Below, piece after piece: positions 1 through 6,438 of a stretch of DNA of 29,664 bases. This DNA comes from an uncultured Lachnospiraceae bacterium (GTDB lineage Bacteria > Bacillota > Clostridia > Lachnospirales > Lachnospiraceae), in the NCBI GenBank assembly GCA_910576975.1, contig CAJTJY010000033.1, forward strand, positions 1-29,664, written 5' to 3'. The notes under the pieces are model-generated. The model saw only the letters and a list, made by a program, of their open reading frames with translations, searched no databases and had not been told where the DNA came from. The first letter of the stretch is position 1. Every line of letters begins with the position of its first letter. The position numbers were made by a program, and so were the translations under genes.

Positions 1-1
1 T

Positions 2-103
2 CGCATAGACAGCAATAAGGGGTATTCTCCTGAAAATTGCCAGTGGATAACATTGTCTCTGAATAGTAGTAGGGCGCATATAGGTGATGTGGAAAATGGT
101 TCT
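2..103 (+). pseudogene. 3' tail of an HNH/AP2-type phage-like protein, partial
   Basis: The reading frame is open from the left edge of the window and runs without a stop into the HTH gene at 104. The encoded tail contains SNKGYSPENCQWIT, which resembles the GYxPENCxW segment near the C-terminus of HNH/AP2-type homing endonucleases and related phage proteins. After that motif no conserved sequence is seen and no stop codon appears before the HTH start. Either the window starts inside a natural two-domain protein, or a deletion fused the tail of an HNH gene to the next gene. The family assignment rests on one short motif and most of the gene lies outside the window. Confidence 0.45.
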
Positions 104-322
104 ATGAAAATTCTTACATCGGAAAAGATTAGATTTCTTATAAATCGCCGACAGATTACAATGTATTCCGTGGCAGAAGAAACAGGTCAGACACGGCAGA
201 ATTTTTCTAATAAACTAAGGCGAGGGGATTTCAAAGAATCAGAACTTCGGGCAATCGCTGAAGCGGTTGGATGTGAATTGAAAATTTCCTTCGTGGACAA
301 AAACACAGGGGAAGAAATTTGA
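104..322 (+). CDS. small XRE-type helix-turn-helix protein
   Basis: A 72-residue protein starting MKILTSEKIRFL. Residues about 5-60 read as a Cro/C1-type HTH: the segment VAEETGQTRQNFSNKLRRG is the usual helix-turn-recognition helix pattern, followed by ESELRAIAEAVGCEL. Small single-domain XRE proteins of this length are common in Lachnospiraceae accessory regions, where they are probably DNA-binding regulators. I chose ATG 104 because the domain begins there; the same frame is open further upstream into an HNH-like tail, so a longer fusion protein is possible. The ribosome binding site is weak (GGTGATGTGG about 14 bases upstream). No target operator could be identified. The HTH fold is fairly sure; the role is inference. 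Confidence 0.72.
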   Translation: MKILTSEKIRFLINRRQITMYSVAEETGQTRQNFSNKLRRGDFKESELRAIAEAVGCELKISFVDKNTGEEI

Positions 323-338
323 CTAATAAAATTAGGGA

Positions 339-614
339 ATGCTGAAAATGCGGCTTTTCTTTTTCCTAGTTACTCACATAGACGGGAAGCCAGCCGACAC
401 AGGAGAATATGCAGAAGAAATGGAATTGACGGCAAACAACAGCAGATATAAGAAAGCAGATCGATATGTCGTATTTGTAGGAGAAGAATCTGACAGGTTC
501 AGAGAAGATATGCTGCATTTTGTAGATTATAAAGCAGATAAGATTTTGAAACTGGAAGATTTGACAGGCGAAGTTTCCAAAATTACGGCGATCCTTGCGG
601 CGTTGGAGCCGTAG
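339..614 (+). CDS. hypothetical protein, 91 residues
   Basis: I do not recognise this protein. It begins 16 bases after the HTH gene on the same strand, so the two may share a transcript. ATG codons at 339 and 348 are both possible starts; the upstream TTAGGGAA is a poor ribosome binding site. After a short hydrophobic N-terminus (LFFFLVTHI) the protein is charged and soluble-looking, with an acidic middle (EESDRFREDM) and a predicted helical end (EVSKITAILAALEP). There is no signal peptide, no Cys pair and no clear motif. It may be a fragment left by the rearrangements visible on both sides. It ends with TAG. Confidence 0.5.
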   Translation: MLKMRLFFFLVTHIDGKPADTGEYAEEMELTANNSRYKKADRYVVFVGEESDRFREDMLHFVDYKADKILKLEDLTGEVSKITAILAALEP

Positions 615-719
615 AACGGCAAGACAGCGCGGCAGGGCTCTGTATTTTGGGATTGAGAGACAAATGATTAGGAAGGAGGAAGTACATCGGCGCCGTCAGG
701 CGCAGATGGAAACTAAGAG

Positions 720-1454
720 ATGACAGATGACTTTATGGGAAGTGAAATCTATACGACGCAGATAGATGGAATGACGACCAAAGGGACGCAAAAGCTTTTA
801 AATATATTTTTTATCGTGGATATATCAGGAAGCATGAGAGCAGATGGGCGCATTGACGCAGTGAATGAGGCGTTTACGAAGATGATTCCTACGCTGCGCC
901 AGATTCAGGAGGACTGCATGTCGGAGTTTGAACTTCGGATTGCGATGATGAAGCCATTTGTCTATCAAGCTCCAGCGTATCTGCCGGCGGACAGCAGGTA
1001 TATGGGTCAGTGTATCTCGGCGTTATTGCAGACGCGTCTCAGGAAAGGGAAAAAGAGCGGGCTGGATCAAGCATTAATGGAAAAGTTCCTTGATCAAGAT
1101 CCGCAATTATGCACAGGCAAGAGAAGAGTGATGTATTCTGTCTTCTTGCATTATATGGAACATAAATCTTACCAGGCAGATCTCAATACCCTCTCATGCT
1201 TGTTGGAAAAATTACTGGACTTGAAAGAAATTTTTGCATTACATGCAGGAAGCGTGGATATCAATGCTTGGGAACAGGGCGTGCGCAGAGGCATTTTAAA
1301 AAGAGCGGCGCTCACAGAAGATGAGACAGATCTTGTCCTGTCTGTGGTGATTCGGGCAATGCTGCCAAAAAACACTCATGCCCGCAGCCTCTACGTCAGG
1401 CATCTGATGTATTGCAGTGAGACAGAAAGAACAAAGGAAATGGAGTATGCATGA
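720..1454 (+). CDS. chimeric von Willebrand factor A protein, apparently truncated
   Basis: The 244-residue product opens with the first third of a vWA domain of TerY/YegL type. Residues about 28-77 give the beta strand NIFFIV followed by a MIDAS motif DISGSM (Asp34, Ser36, Ser38), then the helix IDAVNEAFTKMIPTLRQI and a second strand FELRIAMM. At about residue 77 (near base 950) the vWA pattern ends abruptly. The threonine and second aspartate of the MIDAS are not found, and the rest (residues 78-244) is an unrelated helical sequence that I do not recognise. This looks like an in-frame deletion joining two genes. The stop overlaps the next gene by ATGA, implying translational coupling to the double GTPase. 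A better ribosome binding site (GAAGGAGGAAG near 672) lies well upstream, so the start is uncertain. Confidence 0.6.
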   Translation: MTDDFMGSEIYTTQIDGMTTKGTQKLLNIFFIVDISGSMRADGRIDAVNEAFTKMIPTLRQIQEDCMSEFELRIAMMKPFVYQAPAYLPADSRYMGQCISALLQTRLRKGKKSGLDQALMEKFLDQDPQLCTGKRRVMYSVFLHYMEHKSYQADLNTLSCLLEKLLDLKEIFALHAGSVDINAWEQGVRRGILKRAALTEDETDLVLSVVIRAMLPKNTHARSLYVRHLMYCSETERTKEMEYA

Positions 1455-3268
1455 TGAGTGAAACAAAGAACGACGCAAATAGGAATCAGCTGCCTGTAAA
1501 AGGAGATAAGAGACACAAAGCGCCCTATCTTCACGTAGCGCTGGTAGGTGAGTGCAGTTGTGGAAAAAGTACTTTTTTAAATAACATCATTGGGGAACGC
1601 CTTTTAGCGACAGACCTTTTGGTGACTACTGCCATTCCTGCTTATATCAAGTGGGATAGCAAAAGAAGGATCAAAGTAGTCATTTGCGGGGAAGACGGCA
1701 GGGAATACTGGCTTGACCAGACAGGAAAGCAAGAACTGGAACGAGAGCTAGGCATTTTTCTGCCGGAGAAATTGGAAGAAATGCTAGATTATGTCACCAC
1801 CAACAATGAGTTATGCGCAAGAATCCAAAAGGTTCAGGTTCACTTTCCAAAGCAAAAACGGTATGATTCCATCTGCATGATTGATACGCCAGGGGTAAAT
1901 CCGGGACAGGAAGGGACAGAGCAGCATGTTTTAGAAACGCAGAGAATTATCATAGAGGCTGCGGATATGGCGGTGATTTTATTTCCAGCGACCAAGGTAA
2001 TGGGCAAAAGCTTCACCAACTTTTTGGAAAAATATACAGCGCATTTGATGCAGGACGCTGTGTTTGTGATTACCCAGATGGACATGATCCCCAACTGGAA
2101 CGAGAGGGAAAAGATCATTCGGTTTGTGGAGGACCGCCTGCAAAAGACGTTCGAGCTGTCTAAGCCGCTGGTTTATGGCAGTTCTGCCGAACTGGCGCTG
2201 CGCTACAAAGGGGATCCCCGAAAGTTCGGGGAAGAGGAGAAAATTTGGTCAGATCGTTTTGACGCAATGTGGGACGAGATTTTGGAACAGTTTTGCGCAA
2301 GGAAAATCAGAATGCTGTTTGAGGATATGAATATGGATACACATCAAAAATTAGAGATGATGTCCCTTCTGACATCAAAAGACGCCATCGATTACCAGGC
2401 ATGCTGGGATATGGAAGCGGAAAAAATTGCGCAGGTGATTTCAAAAGTGGGGAAAATAGCGACCGCCATGAATCTTCCTGGCGTAACGTCCGTGCTGAGA
2501 GAAGATTTGGAAACTCTGGTGGCGCAGTGCCGCTCTACGGAGTTTCAGATTGCAATCGTGGGCGTCATGAAGGCTGGCAAGTCCATGCTTATGAATGCGC
2601 TGATTGGGACGGAGATTGCGTCGGTGGATATCAATCCCGAGACGGCATCTTTGACCAAGTTCCGTTCCTCTTCATGCGGCTATTATGTAAAAGTAAAATT
2701 CCATTCCAGAAGAGAATGGAACAAGCTGTGCAAAAGTGCAAAGGAAAGCTCTGGAGGGAAGCTGCAGGGGCTGATAACTTCTTCAGAAGTGCAAGAACTC
2801 TCCGAGAAATGGGTGGATCATAAGCAAATTACGATGTTTTGTGATTCCGCAGAGGAGATCAAAAAAGAGGTTGCCCATTGGACCTCTGCTCGTTCCAACG
2901 ATCACCTGTTTGCATCAGAAGTGGAAGTGGGGATTGACAACAGCGTGTTTGACATGCCGGATGAGGTGGTTTTTGTGGACACGCCCGGTCTTCATGACCC
3001 AGTGCAATACCGCTCGGAGATTACCAAGGGATATATCCGCAAAGCCAATGCGGTGCTGATTGCAGTTCCCACGGGGGCGTTGACGGCAGAAGGGCTTGGG
3101 ACTATTACGACCGTTCTTGATTATGTGGGCTCTAATAAGGAAAAAGCATATATTGTCGCTACCAAAAAAGATGCTTTAAGCAGTCGTGACTGTGAAAAAG
3201 TCATCAAAGGCTGGATCGAGCATTTGGTCTCTGCCAAACGTTATGTGGATCCAAGGCAGGCCGGCTAG
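1451..3268 (+). CDS. tandem dynamin-type GTPase, N-terminal part ending at an in-frame amber codon
   Basis: The 605-residue open part carries two complete G domains. The first has P loop GECSCGKST (residues 33-41), DTPG (145-148) and a TQMD guanine-specificity motif. The second has P loop GVMKAGKS (371-378), DTPG (510-513) and TKKD. Tandem GTPases with this G1 and G3 spacing are typical of bacterial dynamin-like proteins, which hydrolyse GTP to remodel or sense membranes. The frame stops at TAG 3266-3268, exactly where the second domain should continue into its last strand; after the stop the same frame goes on with HIIVTSAYMHLQTY and a long helical region. The ATG at 1451 overlaps the upstream stop. 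If the amber is real in the cell, the product lacks the end of the second G domain and the stalk. Confidence 0.8.
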   Translation: MMSETKNDANRNQLPVKGDKRHKAPYLHVALVGECSCGKSTFLNNIIGERLLATDLLVTTAIPAYIKWDSKRRIKVVICGEDGREYWLDQTGKQELERELGIFLPEKLEEMLDYVTTNNELCARIQKVQVHFPKQKRYDSICMIDTPGVNPGQEGTEQHVLETQRIIIEAADMAVILFPATKVMGKSFTNFLEKYTAHLMQDAVFVITQMDMIPNWNEREKIIRFVEDRLQKTFELSKPLVYGSSAELALRYKGDPRKFGEEEKIWSDRFDAMWDEILEQFCARKIRMLFEDMNMDTHQKLEMMSLLTSKDAIDYQACWDMEAEKIAQVISKVGKIATAMNLPGVTSVLREDLETLVAQCRSTEFQIAIVGVMKAGKSMLMNALIGTEIASVDINPETASLTKFRSSSCGYYVKVKFHSRREWNKLCKSAKESSGGKLQGLITSSEVQELSEKWVDHKQITMFCDSAEEIKKEVAHWTSARSNDHLFASEVEVGIDNSVFDMPDEVVFVDTPGLHDPVQYRSEITKGYIRKANAVLIAVPTGALTAEGLGTITTVLDYVGSNKEKAYIVATKKDALSSRDCEKVIKGWIEHLVSAKRYVDPRQAG

Positions 3269-3805
3269 CATATCATAGTCACCTCCGCATACATGCATCT
3301 GCAGACATATAAATTTCTAGCTTTAGAAGAAGAAGAGCTGGAAGATGAGGAGAAATTCTCGGATGAAGAATATGCACAGTTGGAGAGTTATGCAAAGAAA
3401 GTCCTAGGAGGCAGGCGGTATCGGCTTGAGACGCTGCGGGATTCAAAAGAAGATGCAAAGAGCGTGGAAAAAGATACAGGCATTCCCAGGCTTCGCCGAT
3501 GCCTGGAGCGCAACTTGATCGCAAAGTACCGCAAACTAAAGCGCAAGGACATTGAGGAAGAATATCTGCGCTGCAGAAAAGAACTGGAAAATATCATGCA
3601 GGAATTTATAGACAGCCAGAATACCATATTAGAGAGTGCAAAGCAGGGTGCAGGGGAATTGCAAAAACGCTTGGCGCAATCCAGCAAGTCTTATGAGGAA
3701 GCAAAAAAGAAAAACAGGCAGATCAGAGATGCGGCAAAAGACGTCAAGATGATTAGCGCACAGATGATCGACTGCCTTAGGGAGGAAGAGAATGGGCTTT
3801 TTTAG
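3269..3805 (+). pseudogene. C-terminal part of the double GTPase, behind the amber codon
   Basis: This stretch is in the same frame as the upstream GTPase, directly after the TAG. It starts HIIVTSAYMHL, a good match to the final G5-like strand (IxxxSAY) of a dynamin-type G domain. It continues with about 165 charged, mostly helical residues suited to a stalk or effector-binding region. The first ATG (3293) has no ribosome binding site and would begin inside that strand, so independent expression is unlikely. With read-through the whole protein would be about 784 residues. The most economical explanation is a single-base nonsense mutation (for example CAG to TAG), or a sequencing error. The stop TAG at 3803-3805 overlaps the next start by 14 bases. 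Confidence 0.7.
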
Positions 3806-4049
3806 AAACATATGCAACAAGGCATCAAGTTTTGTATCTTCTGCAAAAAAGAAGATTTCAGAAGCGGGACGTGCTCTGAAAGATGCTGTTTCGCGGGCGA
3901 GGAGCTGGTTAAAAGAGAAAGCCTCCAACATAAGGTACGATTCAGAAAGCACCCAAAGCCGCGTGGACGTGGAAAAAGTTTTGGCGGATTTCAAAGCGGA
4001 ACTGAAGAAAGTGTCAGAGATCGCAGAGAGAGCATTACAGTCGCCATGA
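3792..4049 (+). CDS. short basic amphipathic helical protein
   Basis: An 85-residue protein with a strong ribosome binding site (AGGGAGGAAGAGA) just before ATG 3792. The first 40 residues (MGFFRNICNKASSF and on) alternate aromatic or hydrophobic with Lys, Arg and Ser residues and would form an amphipathic basic helix. Next to a dynamin-type GTPase, such a helix could bind membrane, but this is inference. The frame ends at TGA 4047-4049, which overlaps ATG 4046-4048 of the next frame. The two frames could therefore be a coupled gene pair, or one gene of about 241 residues split by a frameshift. The sequence runs naturally from ERALQSP into MNHFDAF, so both readings remain open. Confidence 0.6.
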   Translation: MGFFRNICNKASSFVSSAKKKISEAGRALKDAVSRARSWLKEKASNIRYDSESTQSRVDVEKVLADFKAELKKVSEIAERALQSP

Positions 4050-4516
4050 ATCATTTCGATGCTTTTGCGGAGGATTTGGAAGAGTATTTTCCAGAATTTG
4101 CAGAGGTGGTGCGCGCCAGAAAGAAAGAAGCCCAACGAGAGCTGAATGGAACCATCATTGATTATGTCCAGGTTCATGTTTCAGAAAACGATCCTGAGTT
4201 TCAAAAGGTGCTGGAAATGCAGCCTGGTCCTGCAAAGCAGAGCATATTAGGGCGGTATATGAACGATATCGTCAGTGAGGCACAGCGTGAATTCAACAGG
4301 AAGCTGATAAATCAAATTAAGAGGCTGAACGAGGATCTGTATATCCGACTCGATAAAAAATTAAACAGCCAAGAGGAGATGCTTAGCAACATTGCGAAAA
4401 AATACCAGGATTTGCAACGGCAAACGTTAGATGAATCCCTGGATGTAGAAAAGCTGGAAAAGGAACTGCTCCCTTCCATAGAGGCTGCGTTCTGCATTCA
4501 GCAATTATTGGAATAG
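4046..4516 (+). CDS. helical protein coupled to the preceding gene, unknown
   Basis: A 156-residue protein starting at the ATG inside the ATGA overlap. It is almost wholly helical and charged: FAEDLEEYFPEFAEVVRARK near the start, then LNRKLI-type heptads and a coiled-coil stretch around residues 90-140 (LNEDLYIRLDKKL, LQRQTLDESLDVEKLEKEL). No catalytic motif, membrane segment or signal peptide is seen. There is no good ribosome binding site of its own, which fits translation by re-initiation from the 85-residue gene or a lost frame. It probably works with the GTPase as an adaptor or regulator; this is inferred from position only. I do not recognise a family. Confidence 0.6.
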   Translation: MNHFDAFAEDLEEYFPEFAEVVRARKKEAQRELNGTIIDYVQVHVSENDPEFQKVLEMQPGPAKQSILGRYMNDIVSEAQREFNRKLINQIKRLNEDLYIRLDKKLNSQEEMLSNIAKKYQDLQRQTLDESLDVEKLEKELLPSIEAAFCIQQLLE

Positions 4517-4530
4517 GAGGTGCATGACAG

Positions 4531-5076
4531 ATGAGCTTTTGGTCAGCAATCGGACTGGCGGACCGAAAAACCTTAGAAAGCCTGATGCAGCAAATACAGG
4601 AATTGAAATTTAAGAATGGCAAGCTTTGGGAAGAAAACAAGAAGCTGCTTGAGGAAAGCATTATCTGGTTGTCGAAGAAGATGCAAGGTCAGTATGAACA
4701 TGTGATGCAAGCACAAAAGACGGCAGTTTCTGAAATTGAGCAGAAAATCTATGAAGCGCATGTTCGTAACCAGAAGAAATTCCAGTTGTTCGAGGAGGAT
4801 TTTGGGAAACTGGAATCGGGACAAGATGTCTTGCGGCAGGAGATCACGGGGCATTACGATAAGCTTGTCGGTTTCGAAGATCAGTGGCTAAAACGTCTGG
4901 AGCGGCTTTCTAGCACTTTTGACGCTCTGCAAAAAGAGCAATCGAAAGTCATGGAGCGTTTGTCACAGCTTTGCCAGGACTCGGACCAGTTTCTGGAAAT
5001 ACAGAAATCGATCAACGACATGTGGGAGATTATGAAGATTGTCTGGGTGGATTCTCTGCTGGATGGGTTAGATTGA
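4531..5076 (+). CDS. coiled-coil protein, last gene of the GTPase cluster
   Basis: A 181-residue protein preceded by AGGAGGTGCATGACAG, a strong ribosome binding site, 14 bases after the previous stop. Residues about 12-130 are dominated by heptad-like helices (LESLMQQIQELKF, LWEENKKLLEES, then EIEQKIYEAHVRNQKKF). The C-terminus (INDMWEIMKIVWVDSLL) is amphipathic and tryptophan-rich. There are no Cys, no catalytic motif and no obvious membrane span. With its neighbours it forms a set of long helical partners behind a dynamin-type GTPase, which suggests a scaffold or oligomerisation role. That is inference from gene order. The family was not recognised. Confidence 0.65.
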   Translation: MSFWSAIGLADRKTLESLMQQIQELKFKNGKLWEENKKLLEESIIWLSKKMQGQYEHVMQAQKTAVSEIEQKIYEAHVRNQKKFQLFEEDFGKLESGQDVLRQEITGHYDKLVGFEDQWLKRLERLSSTFDALQKEQSKVMERLSQLCQDSDQFLEIQKSINDMWEIMKIVWVDSLLDGLD

Positions 5077-5205
5077 TGATCGTTTGCGTGTCTCTGCTTT
5101 CATCGAAGCCGATAACGTCACTGAAAAAATGACAACGAGGAGCAAATGATATGTCACAATGAGGACAACATAAAACTGATGTAGCAGCAAATAGGAGAGT
5201 GGGTT

Positions 5206-5916
5206 ATGAAAGATACCAAGATTATTCAGATGAACGACCAATTTGACCAGACAGAAGAAGCTTATTACATCAAGTCCTATCTGTTTATCCGAGGCTTTGC
5301 AGTGGGAAAGAATTTAAAGCAGACGATGATGGCGCTGTCTTTGGCGAGGCAGCTTCATGACGGGCAGTACCGCAAGGATGGCTCTCCGTACATTTCTCAT
5401 CCGCTGAAAGTTTGTACCACGCTGATCAGCTATGGGATTGAGGATGAGGTCACGCTTGCCGCCTCCCTGCTCCGTGACGTATTGGAAGACTGCGGCGACA
5501 AGCTCTCATTATGTGGAAAAGAGCTAGTGTCAGAGTACGATCTTAGCCAAGAGATCTTGGACATAATTCGTTTGCTGACCAAGGATTCGGGTCTGAATGA
5601 CCGGGAGCTTAGCGTATATTTTAAAAAGATTGAGGAGAATCCAAAAGCAGCGCTGATCAAGCTAGGGGACAGGCTGCACAACAGCAGTACCCTCTATACG
5701 TTTACTTTCCCTAAGATGCGCAAGTATATCCGGGAGACGTCGATGTTTTTGATTCCCATGGCGTCCTATTGTAAGAAATATTATCCGGAATACACCAACA
5801 CGTTTAGCATCCTTAAAAACAATATCGACAGCATGAACCGCAGCATGGACGTGATGCTTTGCAAGATTGAAGCCTTGGAGGACGGGGTACAGAAGGAACA
5901 GGCGGCGGGAAAGTAA
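5206..5916 (+). CDS. RelA/SpoT-type HD-domain protein with His to Arg change in the HD motif
   Basis: The 236-residue product covers only the hydrolase (HD) half of a SpoT/Rel protein; the synthetase, TGS and ACT parts are absent. Family landmarks are present: GQYRKDGSPYISHPLKV with His65, LLRDVLED at 88-95, and KLGDRLHN with Asp155. In Rel enzymes the second landmark reads HDxxED and supplies the manganese-binding His-Asp pair; here Arg90 (codon CGT, bases 5473-5475) replaces that His while Asp91, Glu94 and Asp95 remain. Active (p)ppGpp hydrolysis is therefore doubtful, and a binding or regulatory role is possible. The ribosome binding site is ATAGGAGAGTGGGTT. The gene stands alone and is followed by a terminator. 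Confidence 0.85.
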   Translation: MKDTKIIQMNDQFDQTEEAYYIKSYLFIRGFAVGKNLKQTMMALSLARQLHDGQYRKDGSPYISHPLKVCTTLISYGIEDEVTLAASLLRDVLEDCGDKLSLCGKELVSEYDLSQEILDIIRLLTKDSGLNDRELSVYFKKIEENPKAALIKLGDRLHNSSTLYTFTFPKMRKYIRETSMFLIPMASYCKKYYPEYTNTFSILKNNIDSMNRSMDVMLCKIEALEDGVQKEQAAGK

Positions 5917-5947
5917 GGACGATACTGATTAAATAATTTTATGAAAG

Positions 5948-5983
5948 GATTTCCTGCTTATAGGAGCAGGGGATTCTTTTTTT
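5948..5983 (+). terminator. rho-independent terminator after the HD gene
   Basis: The arms TTTCCTGCT and AGCAGGGGA pair, with two G-U pairs, around a six-base loop, and a run of seven T follows at 5977-5983. It lies 31 bases after the HD gene stop and separates that gene from the palindrome region. Confidence 0.75.
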
Positions 5984-6019
5984 GCGAAACTTTATCCTAA
6001 GTCCCTAAATTGCACGCAA

Positions 6020-6360
6020 TTTGAGTTTCCGCATTTTGCAATTCATAGCGCCAAAAGGAGGCTGTCACACGAATGGTATTTACCTGTTCAAAAGGTCTTG
6101 CCGCTGATGCGGCAAAGACAGAATGCACAAAATTATTCTGGGAAGCTAGCTTCCCAAGATAATCTTTGTGCATTTTGTTTGCATTGCTTTGCAATGGAAA
6201 CCTTTTGAACAGGTAAATACCATTCGTGCGACACCCCCACTTTGCACATAAAAGCGCTCTGAAAAGCTAGCTTTTCAAGCACTTTTTGTGCAAGATGTCT
6301 ATGCTGCCAAAGGCAGCAAGACCTTTTGGCGCTATGAATTGCAAAATGCGGAAACTCAAA
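6020..6360. repeat. outer palindromic element (unit B) enclosing unit A
   Basis: The outer arms 6020-6057 and 6323-6360 are perfect 38-base inverted repeats. Read on the minus strand from 6360, the element is arm, then the box CAAAAGGTCTTGC, a small hairpin (6302-6318), AGACA, and a second hairpin (6242-6292) with GCTAGC at its centre. A second complete unit (6063-6233) follows, and then the closing arm. No real gene is present: the antisense frames here are by-products of the palindromes. The same architecture appears in unit A and, shortened, at 19979-20058. It may be a mobile palindromic repeat or a structured RNA. Confidence 0.8.
6063..6233. repeat. inner palindromic element (unit A) with two internal hairpins
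   Basis: Arms 6063-6095 and 6201-6233 pair over 33 bases with one mismatch. Inside, reading on the plus strand, come CAAAAGGTCTTGC, a perfect 7-bp hairpin 6098-6115 (TTGCCGC / GCGGCAA), AGACA, and a 53-base hairpin 6122-6174 with TGCACA at its foot and GGGAAGCTAGCTTCCC at its tip. Box order and spacing match unit B on the other strand, but the stem sequences differ with pairing kept. Confidence 0.8.
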
Positions 6361-6374
6361 AAGGCACGCAAAAC

Positions 6375-6403
6375 TTGCCAAAACCTTAGATATATCATAT
6401 AAT
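6375..6403 (+). promoter_or_regulatory. sigma-A type promoter of the murE operon
   Basis: TTGCCA (6375-6380) and TATAAT (6398-6403) are separated by 17 bases. The start of transcription is expected near 6410, about 30 bases before murE. It lies just right of the palindrome and may drive the whole tightly packed run. Confidence 0.75.
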
Positions 6404-6438
6404 GAAAAGAGTATGCATAGCAGAAAAGAGGAAAATCA

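Noticed and set aside
3266..3268. Pyrrolysine or general amber recoding
   Set aside because: Other genes in the window end in TAG at natural ends, and a GTPase is not a known pyrrolysine protein; a mutation is simpler.
5146..5184. A 12-codon frame after ACGAGGAGCAA, before the HD gene
   Set aside because: The ribosome binding site is good, but there is no attenuator hairpin, no codon run and no sign of a leader peptide; it may be a gene scar.
5997..6381. Two antisense open frames of 65 and 82 codons
   Set aside because: They lie wholly inside the nested palindromes, have no ribosome binding site, and their apparent similarity to each other comes from the inverted repeats.
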